From assembly GCA_029007685.1 (NCBI GenBank), contig JAQXIG010000058.1, positions 1-10,947 on the forward strand: DNA of 10,947 nt, in the 5' to 3' direction. A program made the position numbers and the translations under genes. A model generated the notes under the pieces. It searched no databases. It had not been told where the DNA came from and saw nothing but the letters and a program-made list of their open reading frames with translations. The stretch is from a bacterium. Lineage in GTDB: Bacteria; Bacillota_I; Bacilli_A; RF39; UBA660. The stretch's first letter is position 1; every line of letters starts with the position of its first letter. Shown here piece by piece: positions 1 through 6,747 of this stretch.

Positions 1-48
1 CCCTGTAAATTATAGGTTACAATTCTCTAACTAATAACTATTATAAAA

Positions 49-73
49 TGTCCAACTTTTGGGGTTCATATCA
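49..73 (-). repeat. IS3-family (IS150-group)-like terminal repeat, copy A
   Basis: A 25-bp block beginning TGTCC and ending TCA. Read on the minus strand it starts TGATATGAACCCC and continues AAAAGTTGGACA, the general form of IS150-group ends (TG...CACCC...GTTGGAC). Copy B at 126-150 has the same length and orientation with 16 of 25 identical positions. The tip points right, so the rest of any element would lie to the left, outside the window. No transposase sequence is visible in 1-283. The family assignment is from memory of the end consensus. Confidence 0.4.
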
Positions 74-125
74 GAACTCACTACGTTCGCTCTTGATTTT
101 TAATTTCAATAGTTATTTTTTATGA

Positions 126-150
126 TGTCCCCAAAACGGGGTTCACCTCA
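126..150 (-). repeat. IS3-family-like terminal repeat, copy B
   Basis: A 25-bp block TGTCC...GGGGTTCACCTCA in the same orientation as 49-73; the shared core is TGTCC plus GGGGTTCA plus a final TCA. Between the two copies a perfect 10-bp inverted repeat is present: AATAACTATT at 33-42 and AATAGTTATT at 108-117. Together these suggest nested or abutting insertion-sequence ends just upstream of the sigma operon. Apart from these repeats and the promoter at 196-225, I see no gene in 1-283. Confidence 0.4.
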
Positions 151-195
151 ATAGTCAGTTCTTTTTTTATTTTTGACAAGAGTTCGGTATTTAAC

Positions 196-225
196 TTGAA
201 ATATCTCAAAAAATCATATTATAAT
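196..225 (+). promoter_or_regulatory. Housekeeping-type promoter of the sigma/anti-sigma operon
   Basis: TTGAAA at 196-201 and a perfect TATAAT at 220-225 are separated by 18 nt. This gives a predicted start near 232 and a leader of about 50 nt before the ATG at 284. AGGAGG at 272-277 sits 6 nt before that ATG. A sigma-A-type promoter implies basal expression of the operon; an additional autoregulated ECF-type promoter cannot be recognised without the regulon consensus. Confidence 0.65.
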
Positions 226-283
226 AAAAAATATGCAATAAAGTGACACTCTAAAGCATTGTACTTATGGTAGGAGGATAATC

Positions 284-847
284 ATGTATTCGTCAAATTG
301 GATGTCTATAAATAAAAAAGAAAAGACAGCAAGATTGGAAAGTTATATTTTAAGACTAAAACAAAATGATAAAGAAGCATTAGCACAGTTATATGAAGAA
401 ATTAGAGTATCAGTATACAGTTTAGCTTTGTCGATTGTAAAAGATCCAAATATGGCCGAAGATATCTTACAAGATACCATCATAAAAATATACCAATCTT
501 CCGATCTCTATAAACCAAAAGGAAAACCATTAGCTTGGATATTAACAATCGTTAAAAATAATGCCTTAATGAAATTAAGACAGCAAAGTAAAATGACAAT
601 GTTGACAGATGAAGAATGGAATAAAATACCTAAAAAAGAAGAACTAAGCAAAGAAGAAATAATGTTATTAAAAAGTTCTTTAAATAAACTGAAAGACGAA
701 GAAAAAATCATAATTACTTTATATGCCATATCCGGATTAAAACATCGTGAAATTGCCGAATTATTAGATCTACCATTAGCTACAGTTCTATCGAAATATC
801 ATAGAGCAATCAAAAAATTAAAAAAAATCATGAGTGAGGAGAAATGA
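284..847 (+). CDS. ECF-type RNA polymerase sigma-70 factor
   Basis: This 187-residue protein is an alternative sigma factor that would direct RNA polymerase to a dedicated promoter set. Residues about 36-103 form region 2: the helix LALSIVKDPNMAEDILQDT recruits core polymerase and KPLAWILTIVKNNAL is typical of the -10-recognition part. Residues about 130-182 form region 4, a helix-turn-helix with GLKHREIAELLDLPLATV that would read the -35 element. Regions 1 and 3 are absent, as in ECF factors. The start at 284 has AGGAGG at a 6-nt gap; the in-frame ATG at 302 has no such site. The stop overlaps the next gene (ATGA), which encodes a membrane anti-sigma, so the two are probably translationally coupled. 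Its partner is RsgI-like, but the sigma itself looks ECF-like rather than SigI. The exact subfamily is not determined. Confidence 0.9.
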   Translation: MYSSNWMSINKKEKTARLESYILRLKQNDKEALAQLYEEIRVSVYSLALSIVKDPNMAEDILQDTIIKIYQSSDLYKPKGKPLAWILTIVKNNALMKLRQQSKMTMLTDEEWNKIPKKEELSKEEIMLLKSSLNKLKDEEKIIITLYAISGLKHREIAELLDLPLATVLSKYHRAIKKLKKIMSEEK

Positions 848-849
848 AA

Positions 850-2073
850 ATGAACCAAAAGAAAGTTTTGTTGAATTTGCAATCTGCTTATGAAAAAATT
901 ACTCCCAATAATATAGAGGAAGTAATGGAACAATTAAACTATGTCAAAGAGGAGGAAGAAGTTATGAATAAGAATCAAAACAAGAAATGGCTAAAGTGGT
1001 GTCTAGTTCCAGTTACTGTTATGTTACTATTTTTTGTCTTTTTAGGGATTCAAAATAATCAAAATCAAACTTTATCATTAGTGTCAATTGATGTAAATCC
1101 AAGCATTGAAATTGAAGTAAATAAGAAAGAAAAAATTGTTTCAGCTAAAGCAATTAATGAGGATGGAAAAAAAATATTAAAAGAAATTGATCTAGAAAAT
1201 ATAGATTTAAAGACCGGAATTCACGCTATAATGGGATCTATGCTGAAAAATGGTTACATTGATGAACTGAAAAATTCAATATTAGTAACTGTTCAAAACG
1301 ATGATACCAAAAATGGAAAAAATCTACAAACAAAATTAGAAACTCAAATTAACGAAATTTTAGCAAGTTATAAAATCAACGCCTCTATTATGAGTCAAAC
1401 CCTAACAGACAATAGTAGTCTGCAAAATAGTGCTAATGCTTATGGAATCTCAATGGGGAAAGTCAAATTAATTAATGAAATTATTAAAAAAAATCCAACT
1501 CATACCTTTGGTGAATTAGCAGAATTAGATGTTCAAAAACTAAATTTATTAACAAACTCTGATTCACAACAATTAAACAATATTAGAGTAATTGGAAATG
1601 CTAGTGAAAAAGCCTATATAGGAAAGGACGATGCAATTTCAAAAGCACTAACTCATGCTAATGTTGAGCAAAATGAAGCTAAATCAATCAAGGTAGAATT
1701 TGATTATGATGATGGTATTATGGAATACGAGGTAGAGTTCTATATAAATAATATCGAATATGAATACGAAATCAATGCTATAACTGGTGAAATATTAAAA
1801 TCAAATAGAGAACATCAAAATAATACTATTATAAATGATAATGCTAACACTCAAGGATTAAATAAAATTGGAGAATCTGTTGCTTTAGATAGAGCTTTAA
1901 ATCATGCAGGATTAAACAAAAGCAATGCTTACGATATAAAATGTGAGTTTGAGTATAAAAATGGCAAAGCAGTATATGAAGTGGAATTTGATACTAGAGA
2001 ATACGAATACAAATATGATATTGATGCTGCAAATGGCAGTGTAATACATTTTGAAAAAGAATGGAATGATTAA
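850..2073 (+). CDS. Membrane anti-sigma factor: RsgI-type outer domain plus two PepSY-like domains
   Basis: Predicted single-pass membrane regulator of the preceding sigma factor. Numbering from the earlier ATG at 844: residues 1-48 are a charged helical cytoplasmic part that would bind sigma, 50-69 a membrane helix, and about 78-180 an RsgI-like outer domain containing SIDVNPSIEIEVNKK. Asn85-Pro86 matches the Asn-Pro bond where RsgI proteins are reported to self-cleave. Residues about 255-319 and 338-404 are two acidic, aromatic PepSY-like repeats (each ending with a variant of YEYEINAITGEI), possibly sensing or protease-inhibiting modules. AGGAG at 837-841 is only 2 nt from ATG 844 but 8 nt from ATG 850, so I choose 850 (407 aa). 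Regulated proteolysis releasing sigma is inferred by family analogy; the signal is unknown. Confidence 0.85.
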   Translation: MNQKKVLLNLQSAYEKITPNNIEEVMEQLNYVKEEEEVMNKNQNKKWLKWCLVPVTVMLLFFVFLGIQNNQNQTLSLVSIDVNPSIEIEVNKKEKIVSAKAINEDGKKILKEIDLENIDLKTGIHAIMGSMLKNGYIDELKNSILVTVQNDDTKNGKNLQTKLETQINEILASYKINASIMSQTLTDNSSLQNSANAYGISMGKVKLINEIIKKNPTHTFGELAELDVQKLNLLTNSDSQQLNNIRVIGNASEKAYIGKDDAISKALTHANVEQNEAKSIKVEFDYDDGIMEYEVEFYINNIEYEYEINAITGEILKSNREHQNNTIINDNANTQGLNKIGESVALDRALNHAGLNKSNAYDIKCEFEYKNGKAVYEVEFDTREYEYKYDIDAANGSVIHFEKEWND

Positions 2074-2094
2074 AAAATAAGCAAGGATGGATAC

Positions 2095-2662
2095 ATGAGC
2101 CTAAATGATGCAATATTTAAAACTCAACCTATTGTGACGCTACAAGATTTAGCACAAATTGAATCACACAATAAGAGAGAAAAACAAGCTTACAAATCTA
2201 ACTCAGATATAAAGTTAGAATTAAGAAATGATAATATAGAGTTAGTACCTTTAACAGAAAAATATGTTAAAGGCTTTTATCATATTACAAAAGTCTATAG
2301 AAAAGAACACGAAGAACGAATGAAAAAAGAACTTTCATGAAATGTTAAGTAATTCAAGAAATGTAGTGAATGAAGTTGATAGTAATACTAGAAGTTATCA
2401 GTTATTAAAAAGAGAAAATGATTTATATAAAATGAAAATTGAGGTTTTAGAATTTAAGAATAAAAAAACGAGATTAAGAAAATAGAGACTGGAAAACCTG
2501 TATAAATGATATTTTTAAAGCAATGAAGAGTTTTTTAAAACATTATTACAATAAAGAAGATGAATCATTTGGTTATGAAAGATATTGTGATAGGTCTAAT
2601 GATAACGACTTGATGATAATTATGATAGGGATAAAGATGATAATTTTGAAATCAGTTTATAA
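2095..2662 (+). pseudogene. Decayed Mob/Pre plasmid mobilisation relaxase
   Basis: Three collinear pieces of a plasmid Mob/Pre (MobV-type) relaxase in different frames. Piece one, 2095-2340, starts MSLNDAIFKTQPIVTLQDL and includes SHNKREKQAYKSNSDI, the recognisable N-terminus, with an AAGGA site upstream. Piece two, 2342-2485, encodes a coiled coil (YQLLKRENDLYKMKIEVLE) like the C-terminal half of these proteins. Piece three, from 2490 to 2662, reads IFKAMKSFLKHYY and, after a shift, ends FEISL and a stop. The central part carrying the catalytic histidine cluster (His-rich HxDExxPHxH region in intact homologues) is missing, so it cannot nick DNA. The first piece alone is an open 81-codon reading frame. 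It marks a former plasmid or mobilisable element. Confidence 0.8.
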
Positions 2663-2826
2663 AAATATTTGATGCAAGTGTTAAATGATTGTCTTTTGCA
2701 AATTCGTTAAGGGAACTGCATATTTATGTGGAGTAGGTTGACACTATTTTTTTATGATTATTTCAAACTATAATTGATGTAAATAGACATATCTAATAAG
2801 TAAATCTTTATATAATTCTACTTTCA

Positions 2827-2835
2827 TGTTATACT
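2827..2835 (+). promoter_or_regulatory. Extended -10 promoter for the PH-like protein gene
   Basis: TG at 2827-2828, one base, then TATACT at 2830-2835. The -35 at the expected distance (TTTATA, 2807-2812) is weak, which extended -10 promoters tolerate. Transcription would start near 2842, leaving a leader of about 14 nt that contains GGAG at 2844-2847. The 164 nt upstream (2663-2826) hold no gene; an isolated TTGACA at 2738-2743 has no -10 at a usable distance. Confidence 0.6.
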
Positions 2836-2855
2836 AAAAATATGGAGAGATGTAT

Positions 2856-3254
2856 ATGAGTAAGAATTTAGAACAGATTGATTTTGAAATATTATGGGAA
2901 GGGAAACCTAATGGTCTATGGGAAAGATTTTTAAATTTAATTCATATGAATTTTACAAAATATCAAATAACGAAAGATGAACTTATTGTATCAGTGGGAT
3001 TTTTTAGTAGAAAATCTAATACTTATGAATTATATACTTTAAAAGATCCTGATATGACTGAAAACTTAATACAAAGATGGTTAGGAGTCGGAACGATTAT
3101 AGCTACAGTTGACTCGCATGGTAGCAATGAAAGAATGGGAAATAAAGTATATTTAAGAAATGTTAACAATGTTGCAAAGGTTAGAAAGTTATTACGTGAT
3201 GCGATTGAAGAAGATGTTAGTGAAAGAAAAATAACTTATTTTGATAAGGTATAA
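2856..3254 (+). CDS. Small PH-like (bPH_2-type) domain protein
   Basis: A 132-residue soluble protein with no signal peptide or membrane helix. The opening ILWEGKPNG, the strand pair TKYQITKDELIVSVGFFSRKSNTYELYTLKD (about residues 35-64), the segment GTIIATVDSHG and the closing helix VNNVAKVRKLLRDAIEED follow the layout of bacterial PH domains of the YdbS/YdbT type, in which a 'WxGxP' start and a final helix containing R/K pairs recur. The molecular function of this family is unknown. The ATG at 2850 is only 2 nt from GGAG at 2844-2847, while 2856 is 8 nt away, so I start at 2856. The metallopeptidase gene follows after 32 nt, possibly in the same transcript. The domain call rests on recalled pattern, not a search. 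Confidence 0.65.
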   Translation: MSKNLEQIDFEILWEGKPNGLWERFLNLIHMNFTKYQITKDELIVSVGFFSRKSNTYELYTLKDPDMTENLIQRWLGVGTIIATVDSHGSNERMGNKVYLRNVNNVAKVRKLLRDAIEEDVSERKITYFDKV

Positions 3255-3286
3255 ACAGTATACTATAAAATAAAAAAGAGGTTTTA

Positions 3287-4510
3287 ATGATGGAAAAGAA
3301 AAAGCTATATATAATTATTTTATTTTCTATATTACTATTATCATTAAGTGGAGTGGGAATATATCAATCTATAAAGAAAGAAGAAAAAGTAAACCAATCA
3401 AAAAATAAAATAGAGGAATTAGGAGAGAATAATAATTTTAACAATAAGGAAACTAATGTAATAAATTCTTCTGAAGAAAAAGAAAATATAGAAATCAAAG
3501 AAAATGCAGAAATCAAAGAAAAAGTAGTAGATCCTAAAAAGGAAAATATTGTTAATAATGCTAATGATAATAAGAAAGAATATACTACTAATAATAAAAA
3601 AGAAACTATTATTAATAATGATAATAATAACAAAATCGAGGATGTTAGTAAAAAATCGAAAAAAGTAGAAATCAAGGAAGAAGAAATAAATGCTAATAAC
3701 AATCAAGCTTCATCTACTACTAATAATACTTCATTTTCAAATAATCACAATAATACAAATATAGAAGAAAAACAACCGAAAGCAGAGGAACCAATAATAC
3801 AAATACCAACTCAAGAAGAAAAGAATGATACTTACAGAAAACAATTACAAGATAAATATGGTATAAAAATTGCATATGGCAATGAACTTGGAAATTACTC
3901 CGCTACAGGAGTTCAACTTACAAAAATGACTGATCCAAATATAATAAATGAATATTTAAATAAAATAAATAATGTATTATCTTTATATCCAACGGGTTTT
4001 TTTAGGGAAATTATAAATTATAATATGCCACTTACCATATATTTAGTGGATGCCGTAGGAAATGGTCAATATGCAGGTCTTTTAGATAGTAGGGTCTTAA
4101 GCGATATGAAATTAACAATTCGTAAATATAGTTTGTTCGAAAGAACATTGCATCATGAATTATTTCATTATATCGATGCCTATTTAAAACAAAGAATGGC
4201 TCCTAATAGTGTTGAAGACACTTGGAATTCTTTAAATCCAGTTGGATTTGTTTATGGGACTACTATTTCATCCTATACATTTAGTGGTTCACCAGGAGCT
4301 TATTTTATTAATAATTATTCACAAACTAATTATAAAGAAGATCGTGCTACTTTATTTGCTGATATGATGTCTAGGACCTTTAAGAATAGTTATATGAATG
4401 AAGGAGAACCTATACTTTTAAAAATGAGAAGAATTGCGGAGGAATTAGATACGTATTTTCAAACAGTAACAAGTACTAATAAGGAACATTGGGAACGATG
4501 GATATATTAA
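3287..4510 (+). CDS. Membrane-anchored HExxH zinc metallopeptidase-like protein
   Basis: A 407-residue protein with an N-terminal membrane anchor (residues about 6-25, LYIIILFSILLLSLSGVG) after a basic start, so the rest should be outside the cell. Residues 30-180 are a low-complexity linker rich in Asn, Glu and Lys, a probable wall-spanning spacer. Residues about 182-407 form the globular domain: HELFH at 290-294 gives the HExxH zinc and catalytic motif, NYKEDRATLFADMM (E351 or D352) is a candidate third ligand, and the aromatic GAYFINNYSQ lies between them. This arrangement resembles putative zinc-binding metallopeptidases found as lipoproteins or surface proteins in Clostridia. The substrate is unknown. 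GAGG at 3278-3281 serves either of two adjacent ATGs (3287 or 3290). Weak TATACT at 3259-3264 may add a promoter. There is no lipobox cysteine, so the anchor is probably uncleaved. Confidence 0.8.
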   Translation: MMEKKKLYIIILFSILLLSLSGVGIYQSIKKEEKVNQSKNKIEELGENNNFNNKETNVINSSEEKENIEIKENAEIKEKVVDPKKENIVNNANDNKKEYTTNNKKETIINNDNNNKIEDVSKKSKKVEIKEEEINANNNQASSTTNNTSFSNNHNNTNIEEKQPKAEEPIIQIPTQEEKNDTYRKQLQDKYGIKIAYGNELGNYSATGVQLTKMTDPNIINEYLNKINNVLSLYPTGFFREIINYNMPLTIYLVDAVGNGQYAGLLDSRVLSDMKLTIRKYSLFERTLHHELFHYIDAYLKQRMAPNSVEDTWNSLNPVGFVYGTTISSYTFSGSPGAYFINNYSQTNYKEDRATLFADMMSRTFKNSYMNEGEPILLKMRRIAEELDTYFQTVTSTNKEHWERWIY

Positions 4511-4749
4511 TTTTATAAATATATAAATATTTTTAATTCGAGTTTTTACATACTTAAAGATGTTTTTTAAATAAAAAATTAACCATATCTGTGTCAATAA
4601 ATACACTAAATGAAAATTAAAAAATAATATGGATCGTCTAGGTTCTATAAAAGAAAGGTTAGAAACTTTAATGACATTACATGATAATGAAATATATACA
4701 TTTCTTTTTATGTTCCCCCCCCCACAAAAAAATTTCCGTATATTACTGA
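4511..4749. other. AT-rich intergenic stretch with a nine-C tract
   Basis: No convincing gene. A 52-codon open frame (4629-4787) begins MDRLGSIKERLETLMTLHD but lacks a ribosome binding site and is probably a fragment or chance. It runs through nine consecutive C at 4715-4723 followed by CAAAAAAA, which is striking in DNA this AT-rich. No strong terminator hairpin follows the metallopeptidase stop at 4510; only AT-only palindromes such as AAATATATAAATATTT are seen. Confidence 0.4.
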
Positions 4750-4944
4750 GTGAAAGATATAATAGAAGCTACAAAAGATTTTATTGATGAATATGATTTT
4801 GACAATCGTAACTTAAGAGGAAGCTATAAAAAAGAAATTTGGTATTACATAAAAGATAATTATATTAAATATGTTAATTACATTTGTCATAATGAATTGA
4901 TTAGTAAAAGAAGGAAAGAAACAATAAGGAATAAATTAGAGTAG
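4750..4944 (+). pseudogene. Short gene fragment of unknown family
   Basis: 64 codons starting at a GTG directly after a TGA, with no ribosome binding site, so it looks like the 3' end of a broken gene rather than an independent one. The peptide is charged and helical, with GSYKKEIWYYIKDNYIKYVNY and a basic C-terminus, and has normal-looking amino-acid use. The next frame-1 segment, after the TAG at 4942-4944, belongs to a different recognisable family (DUF5680-like). I do not recognise this fragment; it could alternatively be a real small protein using the GTG. Confidence 0.35.
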
Positions 4945-5205
4945 TTTTTAATAGGATCCAAAAAACAAACATATGCAAATGTTAATGTAGTTAAAATTAA
5001 TAATTCAAGATTAAATTCTAAAGATTACGAATACAAAAAAGGAAATATGATTTATCATAATACATATTTTGGAGGAACAAAATTTATTGAAGAAGAAGTT
5101 GTATATATAGATAATGTACTAAGATCTGCTTTCATGATGGTTGGCATAGATAATAACGTGCAACCCCTCTATGTAAAGAAAGGTGGTAAAAATGGAAAAA
5201 TATGA
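4945..5205 (+). pseudogene. DUF5680-like domain remnant lacking a start
   Basis: An open frame of about 86 codons with no usable start, directly behind a TAG. It reads FLIGSKKQTYANVN, then SKDYEYKKGNMIYHNTYFGG, then KFIEEEVVYIDN. This matches the order of features I recall for DUF5680 proteins: an AKxxTYA opening, a YxxGxxxYxDTYFGG centre and a G/E-EVVY strand. The C-terminal WxMNYxG part is altered to RSAFMMVG. The last 14 nt overlap the acyltransferase-like gene that starts at 5192. DUF5680 has no known function. Either the start codon was lost or the N-terminus was replaced by the preceding fragment. The family call is moderate. Confidence 0.5.
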
Positions 5206-6070
5206 TAGAATGATTAATATAGAAGAACTGGATAAAGGATTTGATTATTATAATTTAAATTATAAATATAAATATAGATGTTATAAATGTTTAAAAGAAA
5301 TAAGTAAAAACGACAAATTTATTTCTTCATTTAAAAAAGTTTTTAAACAGTTAAATTATGATGATTTTAATAGTTTAAATAAATGTTGGAATATTAAGAA
5401 TATAGATGAAATGTTTTGTGAAAATATTGATCCATTTGTGACTAATTTATTAATTATTTTAAGTTATAATAATCATGAAAAAAATATGAAGAAAAATAAA
5501 TTGAATGATAAACAAGTATTAATTCATAAAAAAAGGGTTAAGGAATGTTTTGAAAATGATTTAATTAAAAGAAAATATAATAGTATCAGGATTTCTCAAA
5601 TGTTATGGGCTATATATTTTATTCGTGTTAAAATTATCGAAATAGGGAGATTACAATATGAATATTTTGAAGATGAGGGAAAACAATTAATAAAGATACA
5701 TATACCATCTGGTGAAATTCTTGCTTATGATAAAGTATTAGATTCTTTGAAGAAGTCCGGAGGAGAAATAAAAAAAATTTTTAATATAAATGATGTTGAT
5801 TATGTATGTAATTCTTGGTTACTGAGTAATGAAGTGAATAATATAATAAGTATTAATTGTAATATTAACAAATTCTATAAACTTTTCAATGTAATCGAAG
5901 GAGAAGAATGTATAGATGATATTTTAAATTTTGTATATTCATTAACGGAATGCAATGATTATGGTATATTATCAGAAGAAACAAGTCTACAAAAAAATAT
6001 AAAAGAACAATTAATTAATGGTGTAACTTTTAAATTAGGAAAAGGAGTATTAAAAAAGGAAGCGATATAA
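5192..6070 (+). CDS. GNAT_C-domain putative acyltransferase
   Basis: A 292-residue soluble protein resembling the Bacillota 'acyltransferase domain-containing' proteins (DUF5596 / GNAT_C). The C-terminal half carries the characteristic run: GRLQYE (152-157), IHIPSGE (169-175), NSWLL (207-211), a strand INCNINKFYKLF, and TSLQKNI (264-270) before a G-K-G turn near the end. The N-terminal half (about 1-145) is helical and divergent. The family is related to N-acetyltransferases, but donor and substrate are unknown, and I cannot point to a catalytic base. An in-frame GTG at 5183 has no suitably placed site; AAAGG at 5179-5183 is 8 nt before ATG 5192, so I use that. It overlaps the DUF5680-like remnant by 14 nt and is the only intact gene in 4511-6747. 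Confidence 0.7.
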   Translation: MEKYDRMINIEELDKGFDYYNLNYKYKYRCYKCLKEISKNDKFISSFKKVFKQLNYDDFNSLNKCWNIKNIDEMFCENIDPFVTNLLIILSYNNHEKNMKKNKLNDKQVLIHKKRVKECFENDLIKRKYNSIRISQMLWAIYFIRVKIIEIGRLQYEYFEDEGKQLIKIHIPSGEILAYDKVLDSLKKSGGEIKKIFNINDVDYVCNSWLLSNEVNNIISINCNINKFYKLFNVIEGEECIDDILNFVYSLTECNDYGILSEETSLQKNIKEQLINGVTFKLGKGVLKKEAI

Positions 6071-6148
6071 ATGAACGCAAATAAAACTGATATCAATTGG
6101 TATATACCGACTTATGGAAAACTTTTATACAGAAGTGAAGATGAATAG
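6071..6148 (+). other. Doubtful 25-codon open frame after the acyltransferase-like gene
   Basis: Begins at the base after the upstream TAA (6068-6070) and encodes MNANKTDINWYIPTYGKLLY... before a TAG at 6146-6148. Coupled re-initiation is possible because GGAAG lies at 6058-6062. The peptide has no recognisable domain and may be the truncated 5' end of a lost gene. It overlaps the start of the glycosylase-like remnant by 8 nt. Confidence 0.25.
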
Positions 6149-6443
6149 TTTGAAAATAAAAGAGTTAAAAAAAGAATATGGCAAATTACAAATAAAATAT
6201 GGTGCTAAAGAATAGGACTCTATATATAATGGCGGATGCGAAGAAAATTCTGATATATGTTTTGTTTTTTTGAATCCTACAGGTAGAAATATTGCAAGTG
6301 ATAAGTCATGGAAAGGTAGAAAATCACCTTGGCTTGATAAAAAAATGTATGGAAATTATTTTGGTAAAGAGATGCTATTAAAAGTATTTGAGTTAGCCAA
6401 AAAAGACAATATGAAATATTATATAAATTTATTAATATTTTAA
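6141..6443 (+). pseudogene. Uracil-DNA-glycosylase-superfamily remnant
   Basis: One frame with a TAG at 6213-6215 and a premature end at 6441-6443. Before the TAG it reads KIKELKKEYGKLQIKYG. After it come YNGGCEENSDICFVFLNPTGRN and then SDKSWKGRKSPWLD. The block DICFVFxNPTGRNIAS...WKGxxSPW is the signature I recall for a uracil-DNA-glycosylase family common in gut Bacillota; the NPTGRN loop takes the place of the catalytic-water loop of the superfamily. The C-terminal half with the DNA-intercalating region is absent, and what follows at 6444-6592 does not look like it. Intact homologues would excise uracil from DNA; this copy is dead. Confidence 0.65.
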
Positions 6444-6460
6444 GAAAAAAGAACATTAAA

Positions 6461-6592
6461 ATGTATTGTCTATCAGGAATGAAATATTCTTTTCGTTTAA
6501 AAGCAAAACAGAATTTTATTTATGATAATTATGGCAATGACATAGAAGTTATTTCTTGTGCATCACAAGAAATGTGGAGATTTTTTACCTAA
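6461..6592 (+). other. 43-codon open frame, possible gene fragment
   Basis: Encodes MYCLSGMKYSFRLKAKQNF followed by IYDNYGNDIEVISCASQEMW and ends RFFT. The composition is protein-like and the segment follows the glycosylase-like remnant in another frame, but there is no ribosome binding site and I do not recognise the family. It is probably the 3' end of a lost gene. The 155 nt after it (6593-6747) show nothing recognisable between the converging plus-strand remnants and the minus-strand transposase. Confidence 0.3.
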
Positions 6593-6747
6593 AAAATAAG
6601 ATTTATAATTTAAACTAATTGTAAGTTAGAAGGAGTAGTTAGTCAATATCTATTCTGTTTATACTATATAAATTTCTTGTCTAATTGATGTTAGTTCTTT
6701 TCATCTATTATTTTCTGATGGAGAATCGAGTATAGGTAAACTAGTAT

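Noticed and set aside
173..178. TTGACA as the -35 of the sigma operon
   Set aside because: No -10 lies 16-18 nt downstream; TTGAAA at 196-201 with TATAAT at 220-225 fits better.
2738..2743. TTGACA as a promoter -35 for the PH-like gene
   Set aside because: The nearest TATAAT (2769-2774) is 25 nt away; the extended -10 at 2827-2835 is better placed.
3364..3706. Minus-strand open frames opposite the metallopeptidase
   Set aside because: They are Phe/Ile/Ser/Leu-rich mirror images of the low-complexity Asn/Glu/Lys spacer, with no ribosome site or promoter.
4629..4944. Phase-variable gene controlled by the C9 tract joining the two open frames
   Set aside because: A TGA at 4747-4749 in the frame of the downstream fragment lies between the tract and the fragment, so changing the tract length cannot join them.
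6213..6215. TAG read as a sense codon (alternative code or suppression)
   Set aside because: Intact genes in the window use TAG as a normal stop (for example 9353-9355), and the same remnant is also truncated at 6441.
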